From Maccoyibacter intestinihominis (GTDB lineage Bacteria; Bacillota; Clostridia; Lachnospirales; Lachnospiraceae), in the NCBI RefSeq assembly GCF_040096355.1, contig NZ_JBBMEX010000001.1:310001-374000 (forward strand): 64,000 nucleotides of DNA, written 5' to 3'. Positions 1 to 8,426 of this stretch are shown piece after piece; the first letter of the stretch is position 1, and the number at the start of each line of letters is the position of its first letter. The position numbers were made by a program, and so were the translations under genes. The notes beneath the pieces are model-generated. The model did not search any database. It was not told where the DNA came from and saw nothing but the letters and a program-made list of their open reading frames with translations.

Positions 1-86
1 AGGAAGTCGTCACCGTGAAAGAAAAAGAGGTGGCACTGCACAGACTCCATATCGGAAAGAGAGATACCAGAGGCGTAAAGAAATGA
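1..86 (+). CDS. C-terminal end of an unidentified upstream gene (partial)
   Basis: The window opens inside a reading frame that ends at the TGA at 84-86. The last 27 codons are visible and give a basic tail ending in RGVKK. The stop overlaps the folC start in an ATGA junction, so this gene is probably the preceding member of the same operon and translationally coupled to folC. The visible part has no motif that lets me name the protein. Confidence 0.6.
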   Translation, partial: EVVTVKEKEVALHRLHIGKRDTRGVKK

Positions 87-1360
87 CCTATGAAGAGGCA
101 GCAGAATTTGCAGACAGTACAAAAAAATATGGAAGTATTTTAGGACTAGAGAGTATCCGAAATCTGATGCAGGAACTTGGAAACATACAGGAGCAGCTGC
201 ACATCATCCATGTAGCGGGTACGAATGGAAAGGGTTCAGTCTGTGCCTTTTTATCCGCGGCACTGACAGAGGTCGGATATCGGGTTGGACGTTATAATTC
301 TCCGGCAGTATTTGAAAGAAGAGAAGTCTTTCGCATAGGAGAAACGATGATCTCTAAAGAGGAATACGCCGCGGTTTTTGAAAGAGTTCAAACCGCCTGT
401 GAAGTGCTGACAAAGCGGGGATGTCCGCATCCGACTGTCTTTGAGGTAGAGACAGCGGCAGCGTTTTTATGGTTTTATGAAAAAAAATGCGACCTCGTCT
501 TATTAGAGACCGGTATGGGCGGAGAGACAGATGCGACCAATCTGATCACACATCCGGTATGCAGTGTGCTGACTTCGATTGGCATGGATCATATGCAGTA
601 TTTAGGAAATACCATAGAAGAGATCGCAAAAGTAAAAGCCGGGATCATCAAAAAAGGATGTCCGGTAGTTGCATTGAAACAGGGTGACAGTGTGTGCGAA
701 GTCATAAAGAACAAGGCAGAGGAATGTGGTTCACGGTGTGTTCTGGTAGAAGTGCCGCAGTATATGCAGGAAGCTCCCATATGGGGAACAACGCTGCAGG
801 ATGTACACTATGGATCAGTACATACCGCACTTGGCGGCATATGGCAAAGAGAGAACCTGTCACTGGCATTAGCAGTCTTAAAATTGCTAGAAGAATCCGG
901 TTATCCCATAACGAAAGAAGCGGTGCAAAGTGGGATTGCAAAGACGATCTGGCATGGCAGATATGAAGTTTTGCAGACAGAGCCGCTATTTATCATAGAC
1001 GGAGCGCACAATCCGATTGCCGCGAAACGTCTGAAGGAGACGATCGAAAAGGATTTTACAAACAGGGAAATTATATATATAATAGGGGTACTTGCAGATA
1101 AGGAGCATGAAAAAATGCTGCGTCTTTTATTGCCGGGGGCAAAAGCCGTATTTACGGTCACACCCGATAGCCCAAGGGCTTTAGACGGTGAGAGTTTGGC
1201 AAAAGAAGCCCAAAAGTATGCAGACAATATTTGGTATGTGCCGGATATTGGTAAAGCAGTGAAGATGGCAAAGGAAACAGCAAAAGAGTCCGATGTCATA
1301 CTTGCAGTCGGCTCTTTATCCTATTTAAAAGAAGTAAAAAAAGCCTTAGGACAGGGTTAA
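83..1360 (+). CDS. folC: Bifunctional folylpolyglutamate synthase / dihydrofolate synthase
   Basis: This Mur-ligase family protein uses ATP to add glutamate to dihydropteroate and to extend the polyglutamate tail of folates in the cytoplasm. The 425 residues match the usual family length. The P-loop GTNGKGS is at about residues 46-52, followed by the family's central ATPase region. A DGAHNP motif near residue 306 marks the C-terminal domain. The ATG overlaps the preceding stop by four bases. It is the first recognisable gene of a folate operon with folE, folP and folBK. Because dihydropteroate is made by the same operon, dihydrofolate synthase activity is likely as well as polyglutamylation; the assignment of both activities is inference. 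Confidence 0.93.
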   Translation: MTYEEAAEFADSTKKYGSILGLESIRNLMQELGNIQEQLHIIHVAGTNGKGSVCAFLSAALTEVGYRVGRYNSPAVFERREVFRIGETMISKEEYAAVFERVQTACEVLTKRGCPHPTVFEVETAAAFLWFYEKKCDLVLLETGMGGETDATNLITHPVCSVLTSIGMDHMQYLGNTIEEIAKVKAGIIKKGCPVVALKQGDSVCEVIKNKAEECGSRCVLVEVPQYMQEAPIWGTTLQDVHYGSVHTALGGIWQRENLSLALAVLKLLEESGYPITKEAVQSGIAKTIWHGRYEVLQTEPLFIIDGAHNPIAAKRLKETIEKDFTNREIIYIIGVLADKEHEKMLRLLLPGAKAVFTVTPDSPRALDGESLAKEAQKYADNIWYVPDIGKAVKMAKETAKESDVILAVGSLSYLKEVKKALGQG

Positions 1361-1387
1361 GATAAATTGGAAAGCACAGGTGAAGTC

Positions 1388-1939
1388 ATGGACGAAAAGA
1401 AAATACAAGAGGGTGTCCGCCTGATTTTAGAAGGTATCGGCGAGGACTGTACAAGAGAGGGGCTGTTAGAAACACCGGATCGTATTGCCCGTATGTATCA
1501 GGAGATTTTTGGCGGTATGGGCAAGGATGCAAAGGAACATCTGTCAAAAACCTTTCATGTAAAAAATAATGAGATGGTTGTGGAGAAAGACATTGTCTTT
1601 TACTCTACCTGTGAACATCATCTGCTTCCGTTTTATGGAAAGGCACATGTTGCCTATATTCCGGATGGAAAAGTGGTCGGTTTAAGCAAGTTAGCAAGAA
1701 CCGTAGAAGTCTATGCGAAAAGACCACAGATGCAGGAACAGCTTACCGCACAGATCGCGGATGCGCTGATGGAGCATTTAAAACCACAGGGGGCAATGGT
1801 CATGATCGAAGCAGAGCATATGTGTATGACGATGCGTGGTATTAAAAAACCGGGAAGCAGGACCGTTACCTATGTAACGCGTGGCATTTTTGAAAAAGAT
1901 ACAGAGTTACAAAACCGCTTTTTTCAGATGGTGCGTTAA
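1388..1939 (+). CDS. folE: GTP cyclohydrolase I
   Basis: The enzyme converts GTP to 7,8-dihydroneopterin triphosphate, the first step of pterin synthesis. From the ATG at 1388 the protein has 183 residues, normal for FolE. The zinc ligands are visible as Cys75 and His78 in the STCEHHLLPF block, plus Cys146 in EHMCMTMRG. An in-frame TTG at 1367 would add seven residues. The ATG is preferred because AGGTGA lies six bases upstream of it and its N-terminus looks like the family's. The gene follows folC closely and is followed two bases later by the HD gene, so these are almost certainly cotranscribed. Confidence 0.94.
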   Translation: MDEKKIQEGVRLILEGIGEDCTREGLLETPDRIARMYQEIFGGMGKDAKEHLSKTFHVKNNEMVVEKDIVFYSTCEHHLLPFYGKAHVAYIPDGKVVGLSKLARTVEVYAKRPQMQEQLTAQIADALMEHLKPQGAMVMIEAEHMCMTMRGIKKPGSRTVTYVTRGIFEKDTELQNRFFQMVR

Positions 1940-1941
1940 GG

Positions 1942-2433
1942 ATGGAGTATGTAGAAAAGCTGTCAGGAGACAGGGAATACAGACAGTTGTTAGAGCGTTT
2001 AAAAGAATTAGAAAAAGATCGGATCTACTGTCATCATGGGATCGGGCATCTATTGGATGTGGCGCGGATTGCCTATATAGAAAATTTAGAAACACAGCTT
2101 GGTTTAGAAAAAGAAGATATTTACATAGCGGCGCTGCTGCATGATCTTGGAAGAGTTGATGAGTATGAAAGCGGCATCGGACATCACATTGCAGGCAGAG
2201 AACGTGCGAGATATTTTTTACAGAAAATAGAATATCCATGGGAACGGCAGGCGGTAATATTGGATGCCATTACAGAGCATCGCAATAAGGAAAATATTGA
2301 GGGGAACGAAGCACCGATGTTTCACAGGATTTTAGCAAAGGCAGACAGGAGATCGAGAAACTGCCGGTTCTGTGACGTATATGAGAGCTGTAAGTGGAGT
2401 GTTGAGGAGAAGGAGCACCGCATAGAGCGGTAA
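1942..2433 (+). CDS. HD-domain metal-dependent hydrolase in the folate operon
   Basis: The 163-residue protein carries the HD-superfamily metal signature: His36, the His67-Asp68 pair (ALLHDLG), His113 and Asp135 (LAKADR). A cysteine cluster, C141-x2-C144-x5-C150, lies near the C-terminus and is not part of the HD core. HD proteins hydrolyse phosphate esters and nucleotides. The gene sits between folE and folP with two bases to folE and twelve to the folP ATG. No Nudix FolQ is present in the operon. I infer it may remove phosphate from dihydroneopterin triphosphate; archaeal MptB is a precedent for an HD protein in pterin synthesis. The fold is clear, the substrate is not shown. Confidence 0.82.
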   Translation: MEYVEKLSGDREYRQLLERLKELEKDRIYCHHGIGHLLDVARIAYIENLETQLGLEKEDIYIAALLHDLGRVDEYESGIGHHIAGRERARYFLQKIEYPWERQAVILDAITEHRNKENIEGNEAPMFHRILAKADRRSRNCRFCDVYESCKWSVEEKEHRIER

Positions 2434-2445
2434 TTGGAGGATAAG

Positions 2446-3282
2446 ATGAAAAAAAAGATTGAAACGATCGAAATCGGAAACAGGGAATTTGATGTAAAGA
2501 ATCATACTTATGTGATGGGAATTTTAAATGTGACACCGGATTCTTTTTCTGATGGGGGAAAGTATGATCAGCTAGACCGGGCACTCTTTCATGCGCAGGA
2601 AATGATTGACGACGGAGCCGATATTATTGATGTCGGTGGAGAATCCACCAGACCGGGATATACGATGATTTCCGATGAAGAGGAGATCGAGCGCACCGTT
2701 CCGGTTGTGGAGGCATTAAAAGAGCGTTTTGATATTCCAATCTCCATTGATACTTATAAGAGTAAAGTGGCAAAAGCAAATATCAAAGCCGGAGTGGATT
2801 TAGTCAATGATATCTGGGGTATGAAGTACGATAAGGATATGGCAAAGCTGGTCGCAGATACGAAAGTGGCATGCTGTCTGATGCACAATCGGGACGAGGC
2901 TTCCTACAAACATTTTATGAAAGAAATGATCGAGGATATCAAAGAGAGTGTGAAGATCGCCAAAGAAGCCGGTGTAAAAAATAAGCGTATTATTTTAGAT
3001 CCGGGTGTGGGCTTTGGTAAGACCTATGACAATAACTTAGAGGCGATCCGATGTCTGAAAGATTTAGAGGAGTTAGGTTATCCGGTGTTGCTTGGAACGA
3101 GCAGAAAATCGGTGATCGGTCTCAGTCTGGATCTGCCAAGTGACCAGAGAATGGAAGGCACACTGGCTACAACGGTTATGGGTGTCATGCAGGGAGTGGC
3201 ATTTGTGCGTGTGCATGATGTAAAGGAAAATAAACGTGCCATTATGATGACAGAAGCAGTTCTTGGAAGGAAAGATTTATAA
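2446..3282 (+). CDS. folP: Dihydropteroate synthase
   Basis: The enzyme condenses dihydropterin pyrophosphate with p-aminobenzoate to dihydropteroate and is the sulfonamide target. Starting at ATG 2446, which has GGAGG five bases upstream, the protein has 278 residues. A TTG 12 bases earlier is in frame but overlaps that ribosome binding site, so it is not preferred. Family motifs are in order: MGILNVTPDSFSDGG near residues 24-38, the DVGGESTRPG phosphate-binding loop near residue 70, GTSRKS, and a terminal RVHDV. It lies inside the folate operon just upstream of folBK. Confidence 0.95.
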   Translation: MKKKIETIEIGNREFDVKNHTYVMGILNVTPDSFSDGGKYDQLDRALFHAQEMIDDGADIIDVGGESTRPGYTMISDEEEIERTVPVVEALKERFDIPISIDTYKSKVAKANIKAGVDLVNDIWGMKYDKDMAKLVADTKVACCLMHNRDEASYKHFMKEMIEDIKESVKIAKEAGVKNKRIILDPGVGFGKTYDNNLEAIRCLKDLEELGYPVLLGTSRKSVIGLSLDLPSDQRMEGTLATTVMGVMQGVAFVRVHDVKENKRAIMMTEAVLGRKDL

Positions 3283-3288
3283 AAAGTA

Positions 3289-4110
3289 ATGGATAAGATT
3301 AAGATTCAAAATCTCGAAGTATTTGCGAACCATGGTGTATTTTTAGAAGAGACAAAATTAGGACAGAAATTTTTAGTCAGTGCAGTGCTCTATACGGATA
3401 CGAAGGCTGCCGGGATGACAGATGATCTGACAAAGTCGATACATTATGGAGAGGTCAGTCATTTTATTACGGATTTTATGAAAAAAAATACCTATCAGCT
3501 GATCGAGTCAGCAGCCGAGCAGTTAGCACAGGCAATGCTTTTAACAATCCCGAATCTGAAAAAGGTCTTATTGGAGATCAAAAAGCCATGGGCACCGATC
3601 GGACTACCATTAGAATCGGTATCGGTGGAGATCGAGAGGGGCTGGCATGAGGTCTATCTGTCCTTTGGCTCTAACATGGGAGATCGGGAAGCCTATATTA
3701 AAACAGCGTTAGATGCATTGGAACATATCCGGGGATGCCGCTTGCGGCAGGTGTCGGAGTTACTTGTCACAAAACCTTACGGTGGTGTGGAGCAGGAGGA
3801 TTTTTTAAATGGATGCTTAGAATTAGAGACGCTTCTGACTCCACAGGAGCTTTTAGAGGAGCTGCACCGGATCGAACAGGAGGCAGGACGGGAACGAAAG
3901 ATCCACTGGGGACCGCGGACACTGGATCTGGATATTTTATTCTATGATAAGGAACTGATCGAGACAGAGGATCTGATCATACCGCATGTGGATTTGGAAA
4001 ACCGCTATTTTGTCTTGAAACCACTGGCGGAAATCGCGCCGAATTTCAGACATCCGATCTTGAAAAAAACAGTGACACAGATGTTAGAAGCAGTGAAGGA
4101 GGAAGCCTGA
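3289..4110 (+). CDS. folBK: Fused dihydroneopterin aldolase / HPPK
   Basis: One polypeptide of 273 residues joins two consecutive folate enzymes. Residues 1 to about 118 are FolB, which cleaves dihydroneopterin to 6-hydroxymethyl-dihydropterin; the KKPWAP segment near residue 99 carries the expected lysine. Residues from about 121 on are FolK, which pyrophosphorylates that product, shown by YLSFGSNMGDRE at the domain start and GPRTLDLDILFYD further on. The stop codon shares its last base with the next gene's ATG. The fusion is a known arrangement in Firmicutes. With folP upstream it completes the branch leading to dihydropteroate. Confidence 0.94.
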   Translation: MDKIKIQNLEVFANHGVFLEETKLGQKFLVSAVLYTDTKAAGMTDDLTKSIHYGEVSHFITDFMKKNTYQLIESAAEQLAQAMLLTIPNLKKVLLEIKKPWAPIGLPLESVSVEIERGWHEVYLSFGSNMGDREAYIKTALDALEHIRGCRLRQVSELLVTKPYGGVEQEDFLNGCLELETLLTPQELLEELHRIEQEAGRERKIHWGPRTLDLDILFYDKELIETEDLIIPHVDLENRYFVLKPLAEIAPNFRHPILKKTVTQMLEAVKEEA

Positions 4111-4760
4111 TGACAACCATTTTGTTTGATTTAGATGGTACGATCATTAATTCCTTTTTAGGGATTACAAGATGTGTACAGTATGCCTTGAGATCTAAAG
4201 GGATTGACGTGGAAAATTTAAAGGATCTAGAGGAATATATCGGGCCACCGCTCAAGCAGACCTTTCAGAAGAACTATGACTTTAGTGATGAAGAGACGAT
4301 CGATCTGATCCGGAAGTACAGAGAACGATTTGATGTGACGGGGATTTTTGAAAATGAACTCTATCCGGGTGTGGAGCAGACCCTGCTTCATTTAAAAGAA
4401 TGTGGATATCCTTTGGTATTAGCATCTTCAAAACCGGAGACCGCCTGTGAGCGGATTTTAGAAAAACACGGGTTGTTGTCCTGCTTTGACGAGGTAGTCG
4501 GTGCAACGTTAGACGGCAGGATTTCTACGAAGGAACAGGTGCTGAAAGAAGTGTTTCAGCGGATCGGAAGTAATGATCCAAAGGATTATGTCTTAATCGG
4601 TGATACAATTTATGACGTAGAAGGTGCAAATAAGGTCGGCATGGATTGTATCGGGGTCAGCTACGGCTTTGGAAAAGCAGAAGATTTAGAACGTGCAGGT
4701 GCAGTGAGTGTTTGCAGGGATTTAGAAGAAGTGGAGAGAGTGGTCATTGAAAGATATTAA
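4110..4760 (+). CDS. HAD-superfamily phosphatase (phosphoglycolate phosphatase-like)
   Basis: The 216-residue protein has the HAD motifs: DLDGT with nucleophile Asp7 and acid Asp9, ASSKP as the motif II region, and a GDTIYD motif III loop near residue 168. The cap insertion between motifs I and II is of the small-helical C1 type seen in Gph/PpaX proteins. The ATG shares a base with the folBK stop, so it is cotranslated with the folate genes. The substrate cannot be read from sequence. Phosphoglycolate-type repair or dephosphorylation of a pterin intermediate are both possible; the latter is only a positional guess. Confidence 0.85.
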   Translation: MTTILFDLDGTIINSFLGITRCVQYALRSKGIDVENLKDLEEYIGPPLKQTFQKNYDFSDEETIDLIRKYRERFDVTGIFENELYPGVEQTLLHLKECGYPLVLASSKPETACERILEKHGLLSCFDEVVGATLDGRISTKEQVLKEVFQRIGSNDPKDYVLIGDTIYDVEGANKVGMDCIGVSYGFGKAEDLERAGAVSVCRDLEEVERVVIERY

Positions 4761-5550
4761 ATGGTACAGGGCGTGGGATATCGTTTATCCGGTTGGAATC
4801 TATTATGTATTGATGAATGTTGCAACATTTGTTGTATGCCTCATTGTTCCGTTGACAGATGAAAGTTACGGATTTATCAAAGTATTGACAACGTTGTTTG
4901 TGCTGCCGGTCGTCTATGTCATGTATCGGAATGACCAGTTGAGGCGTGGCGTACAAAAGGCAAAAGCGAAGGATTTATTTCTCGATATGGGATCAGAAAT
5001 CGTTCCACTGCTTGGCATTCTTGTAATGGCAGCCTGTGCAGCAGTTGTTTTGAATAATCTGATCTCATGGACTCCGTTAATGAAGGTCTCTGCAACATAT
5101 CAGAGTGTAACAAGGAAGTTCTTTGGCGGGGCAGTCATCTTTGAAATTTTAGGACCTTGCATTTTGGTTCCGGTTTTAGAGGAGTATGTATTCCGCGGAC
5201 TGGTCTACAAGAGATTGCGGGAATGGCTTGGGATGACCTGGGCAGTTGTGATATCCGCAATTATTTTTGGCATGATGCATATGAATATCGTGCAGTTTGT
5301 CTATGCCGGATTTTTGGGTGTCTTTTTAGCCCTTTGCGTGGAACGGACAAAGCATCTCTATGGAGCCATTTTGGCTCATATGGCAGCAAATACGATTTCC
5401 GTGATCCGCACCGAGACAAACTGGCTGTCATGGATGGATGAATCTTTGCAGGCGCAGGCACTTACCACTGTAGGAATGGGACTGGTATTTATAGGATTGT
5501 ATCTGCTGGTGTTCTGGAAAGGAAAAGGGGACGGAAAGAAAATAATATGA
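4747..5550 (+). CDS. CPBP family intramembrane metalloprotease
   Basis: A polytopic membrane protein of 267 residues with the CPBP (Abi/CAAX-protease-like) signature: the EEYVFRG block near residue 144, a conserved histidine near 177 in a hydrophobic helix, and a final HMAAN helix near residue 213. These glutamates and histidines form the family's active site within the membrane. Translation appears to begin at TTG 4747, overlapping the HAD gene by 14 bases, which suggests coupling. Family members process prenylated or peptide substrates or act in bacteriocin self-immunity; no substrate can be proposed here. Confidence 0.82.
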   Translation: MKDIKWYRAWDIVYPVGIYYVLMNVATFVVCLIVPLTDESYGFIKVLTTLFVLPVVYVMYRNDQLRRGVQKAKAKDLFLDMGSEIVPLLGILVMAACAAVVLNNLISWTPLMKVSATYQSVTRKFFGGAVIFEILGPCILVPVLEEYVFRGLVYKRLREWLGMTWAVVISAIIFGMMHMNIVQFVYAGFLGVFLALCVERTKHLYGAILAHMAANTISVIRTETNWLSWMDESLQAQALTTVGMGLVFIGLYLLVFWKGKGDGKKII

Positions 5551-5763
5551 AAATATATGAAGTAGAAGAGAGGACGCCCTTGGTGGCGCCTCTTTTGAAT
5601 ATTTGGGAAGAAATATGGTATTCAAAATTATGGAATCCGGGAAGTTACAGTCAACGAGCAGAATCCGCAGGCAGTTGGATTTTATGAACATTTGGATTTT
5701 AAAACATATAAACGAACCGATCCTGCTGAGGGTGGATGGATTCCGGATAACCGCACGGAATAA
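5547..5763 (+). pseudogene. Remnant of a GNAT acetyltransferase
   Basis: The ATG at 5547 overlaps the CPBP stop and opens a frame whose first 28 residues resemble a GNAT N-terminus. The frame then collapses. About 43 residues encoded from 5632 in the +1 frame carry a typical GNAT C-terminal helix and strand (VNEQNPQAVGFYEHLDF) and end at a TAA at 5761-5763. The roughly 80 missing middle residues and the frame change show an internal deletion. The ATGA junction with the protease gene suggests the intact ancestor belonged to the same operon. Confidence 0.7.
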
Positions 5764-5960
5764 TGGCAAAAGCGTCTAAATCCTCTGGGATATCCAATAC
5801 ATTTCGGACGGCTTCCATCCGCTTGTTTAGTGGAGCAATTCCAAGCCAGACGGCGCCAAGCTCAAGAGCATCGGCTTCTAAACAAAAAATTTTCAACAGA
5901 TGCACTCATATCAATCTATGCATATTCAGGCATGGTGCAATTGATGCGGTAACATGCAAC
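5699..5960 (-). pseudogene. Remnant of a nitroreductase-family protein
   Basis: On the minus strand the C-terminal third of a nitroreductase is readable: an EADALELGAVWLGIAPL segment, then NIPEDLDAFAIIPCGYP, both typical of FMN-dependent nitroreductases. The preceding conserved piece (IDMSASVENFL) is in another frame and is itself preceded by an in-frame TAG after MPEYA. There is thus at least one frameshift and one nonsense change, and no N-terminal half. It overlaps the tail of the GNAT remnant in the opposite direction, so the locus has probably been rearranged. Confidence 0.65.
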
Positions 5961-6074
5961 AAAAGCAAGGGGTGCATAGCGGCACTGATCATCGTGATTA
6001 TGACATGGATCAGAAAAAATGCAAGAAGATTTTTGTTTGACTTTTTGGAAAATAAGAAATATAATAATGCATGA

Positions 6075-6205
6075 ACGAGTAGCAGACTAGCGTAAATCCA
6101 GTTTTTGCTACTCGTTTTTCTATTTTAAAATTTTATAATGCCGTTAAAAAAGTGTGTAGCTTATCAGCGTAAGTCCAGCTTATGAGTACATACTTTTTTT
6201 ATGTA
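6075..6205 (+). repeat. Twin hairpins sharing a 13-base loop motif, upstream of a MATE gene
   Basis: Hairpin one has ACGAGTAGCA at 6075-6084 pairing with TGCTACTCGT at 6106-6115 and is followed by TTTTCTATTTT, so it can work as an intrinsic terminator. Hairpin two pairs AGTGTGTAGCTTAT (6151-6164) imperfectly with ATGAGTACATACT (6182-6194) and is followed by seven T. Both loops contain nearly the same 13-mer, AGCGTAAATCCAG (6089-6101) and AGCGTAAGTCCAG (6166-6178). The second hairpin ends about 30 bases before the MATE start. A duplicated terminator or attenuator is the simplest reading. Confidence 0.6.
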
Positions 6206-6227
6206 GAAAAAGGAGGAGTAAGTTCAA

Positions 6228-7595
6228 ATGGCAGAAAGTAACAAAATGAAAGAAATGCCGGTAAATAAGCTCATGGTACAGATGGGAATCCCGATGATCT
6301 TATCGATGGCATTGCAGGCAGTGTACAATATTGTGGACAGTGCCTTTGTTGGAAACATGAAGGTGGGGAGTGAAGCAGCACTGAATGCACTGACACTGGT
6401 ATTTCCGGTTCAGATGCTTATGGTAGCAGTAGGGATTGGAACAGGTGTGGGAACAAATGCACTTTTAGCAAGGACCTTAGGACAGGGAAACAATAAAAAA
6501 TCAGCAAAGGTTGCAGGAAACAGTTTATTCCTTGGAATAATTATCTATGTCGTATGTCTGGTGTTTGGAATTTTTGGAGTAAAGGCATATGTTGCGTCGC
6601 AGACCGTTGATTTGGAAGTTATTGCAATGGGAACAAGTTATCTTAGAATATGCTGTGTGATTTCTTTTGGAATTATTTTCTTTTCCTTATTTGAAAAACT
6701 ATTACAGGCAACAGGGCGTTCGCTCTATTCGACCATCGGTCAGGTCGTGGGAGCAGTAGTAAATATTATCCTTGATCCGATTATGATCTATGGGATCGGA
6801 CCGGTTCCGGAAATGGGAGTGGAAGGTGCTGCGTATGCAACAGTCATCGGTCAGGTTGCATCGGCAGTATTATTATGGATTTTCCATGTAAAATTAAATA
6901 AGGAATTTGAGCATGGGGCGAAGTACATGAAACCGGATACCGGAATTATAAAAGAAATCTATGCGATCGGTCTTCCGGCGATCATCGCACAGGCTTTTAT
7001 GTCTATCATGGTATATGTGATGAATCTGATCTTAAAGTTCACTCCATCCGCACAGACTGCATACGGACTGTTCTATAAAGTACAGCAGTTTGTATTATTC
7101 CTTGCATTCGGACTGCGTGATGCGATTACACCGATCATTGCGTTTGCTTACGGAATGGGAAGTAAAAAGCGGATTAAGGACGGAATTAAATACGGTCTCA
7201 TCTATACAGCGGTCCTGATGATTTTTGGGATTATCATCACAGAGGTTTTCACGGGAGCATTTGCAACACTGTTTAATGCCGGACCGTCCAGAACATATTT
7301 TATTGGAGCAATGAGAATTATTTCCATTAGTTTTATTTTTGCAGGAATCAATGTGGCATATCAGGGAATTTATCAGGCGTTAGACGGCGGCATGGAGTCA
7401 CTTGTGATCTCACTGCTCAGACAGCTTGTGCTCATATTGCCATTAGCAGGAATATTCTCTGTGTTTGCCAGAAATGGTCAGATGGGAGTTTCACTGATCT
7501 GGTGGGCATTTCCGATAACGGAATTTGTATCGTGTCTGGTGGGCTATGTATTCTTAAAGAGGATCAGAAAAAATAAAGTGGAAAATTTAGGTTAG
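6228..7595 (+). CDS. MATE family multidrug efflux transporter
   Basis: A 455-residue integral membrane protein with the about 12 hydrophobic helices and two-fold internal similarity of MATE exporters. The N-terminal half contains the family pattern around MGIPMILSMALQAVYNIVDS, and the repeat in the second half begins around residue 240 with IGLPAIIAQAFMS. Such proteins export cationic drugs or metabolites using Na+ or H+ gradients. An AGGAGG ribosome binding site lies before the ATG. A kinase-like gene follows after 12 bases. The substrate is unknown. It is one of three MATE genes in this window. Confidence 0.92.
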   Translation: MAESNKMKEMPVNKLMVQMGIPMILSMALQAVYNIVDSAFVGNMKVGSEAALNALTLVFPVQMLMVAVGIGTGVGTNALLARTLGQGNNKKSAKVAGNSLFLGIIIYVVCLVFGIFGVKAYVASQTVDLEVIAMGTSYLRICCVISFGIIFFSLFEKLLQATGRSLYSTIGQVVGAVVNIILDPIMIYGIGPVPEMGVEGAAYATVIGQVASAVLLWIFHVKLNKEFEHGAKYMKPDTGIIKEIYAIGLPAIIAQAFMSIMVYVMNLILKFTPSAQTAYGLFYKVQQFVLFLAFGLRDAITPIIAFAYGMGSKKRIKDGIKYGLIYTAVLMIFGIIITEVFTGAFATLFNAGPSRTYFIGAMRIISISFIFAGINVAYQGIYQALDGGMESLVISLLRQLVLILPLAGIFSVFARNGQMGVSLIWWAFPITEFVSCLVGYVFLKRIRKNKVENLG

Positions 7596-7607
7596 GAGGA
7601 AACATCG

Positions 7608-8198
7608 ATGTCAAAGAAAATCATTACAATCAGCAGAGAGTTCGGGAGCGGCGGTCGTTTTATCGGCGAAGAAGTGGCAAAGAAACTGGGAATGAAATAC
7701 TATGACAGGGATATCATCGGACAGATTGCAGAAAAGTCGGGATTTTCACCGGAATACATTCAGGAAAATGCGGAATTATCTCCAAAGAAAGGATTGTTCG
7801 CATATGCTTTTGCTGGACGCGATATTACAGGAAAATCGGTGGAAGATATGGTATATGAAGTGCAGCGAAAAGTGATTTTGGAAATCGCAGAAAAAGAAAG
7901 CTGTGTGATCATAGGGCGGAATGCAGATTTTATCTTAAATGACAGAGATGATGTGTTAAATGTATTTATACATGGAGATAAGGCAGAAAAAGTAAAGCGA
8001 ATATGTAAATTATATAATGTTACGGAAGCGGATGCTCTGAAAATGATGGTAGATATTGATAAAAGACGTATGACAAATTATCGTTTTTACACAGACCGGA
8101 AGTGGGGAATGGCAGGCAATTATACGTTGTCTTTGAACAGCTCTGAGCTGGGATATGATATGTGTGAGAAAATAATAATGGATTGTGCAACACTATAG
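7608..8198 (+). CDS. Cytidylate kinase-like family protein
   Basis: The 196-residue protein starts ITISREFGSGGRFIGEEVAKKLG, where the G-S-G-G-R stretch replaces the classic GxxGxGK P-loop. This is the signature of the cytidylate-kinase-like family, which differs from true Cmk. A YYDRDII block follows near residue 38. A conserved arginine-rich region near residues 150-165 corresponds to the lid. The ribosome binding site is GGAGG. The gene follows a MATE gene by 12 bases and is followed by a 12-bp perfect stem at 8200-8243, so the two form a probable operon. The natural substrate is not known. Confidence 0.82.
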   Translation: MSKKIITISREFGSGGRFIGEEVAKKLGMKYYDRDIIGQIAEKSGFSPEYIQENAELSPKKGLFAYAFAGRDITGKSVEDMVYEVQRKVILEIAEKESCVIIGRNADFILNDRDDVLNVFIHGDKAEKVKRICKLYNVTEADALKMMVDIDKRRMTNYRFYTDRKWGMAGNYTLSLNSSELGYDMCEKIIMDCATL

Positions 8199-8199
8199 G

Positions 8200-8246
8200 A
8201 ATCAGGGACAGAATAACTCAAAAGGGTTATCCTGTCCCTGATTTAA
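8200..8246 (+). terminator. Long perfect stem after the kinase-like gene
   Basis: AATCAGGGACAG (8200-8211) is perfectly complementary to CTGTCCCTGATT (8232-8243), with extra pairing between AATAAC and GTTAT inside. The following T run is weak (TTTAAT), so termination is likely but not certain. The stem starts two bases after the kinase stop. Confidence 0.65.
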
Positions 8247-8426
8247 TGAGTATTAAATGTTAAAAAAGCATTACATATAGTCCTTCATATCAGTTTCATT
8301 TTGTGCTATACTGGTTTATATTATTTCCCTGATCTGTATTTTCCATTATCCGATTTTAGAATGCCCTGTGGGACGATATGCACAAGGGAAAACAGGAAAA
8401 TCCCAATCAGGATTTACGGAGGTAAA

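Noticed and set aside
5763..6074. 103-codon plus-strand frame
   Set aside because: It is the complement of the nitroreductase remnant on the minus strand, whose motifs are recognisable.
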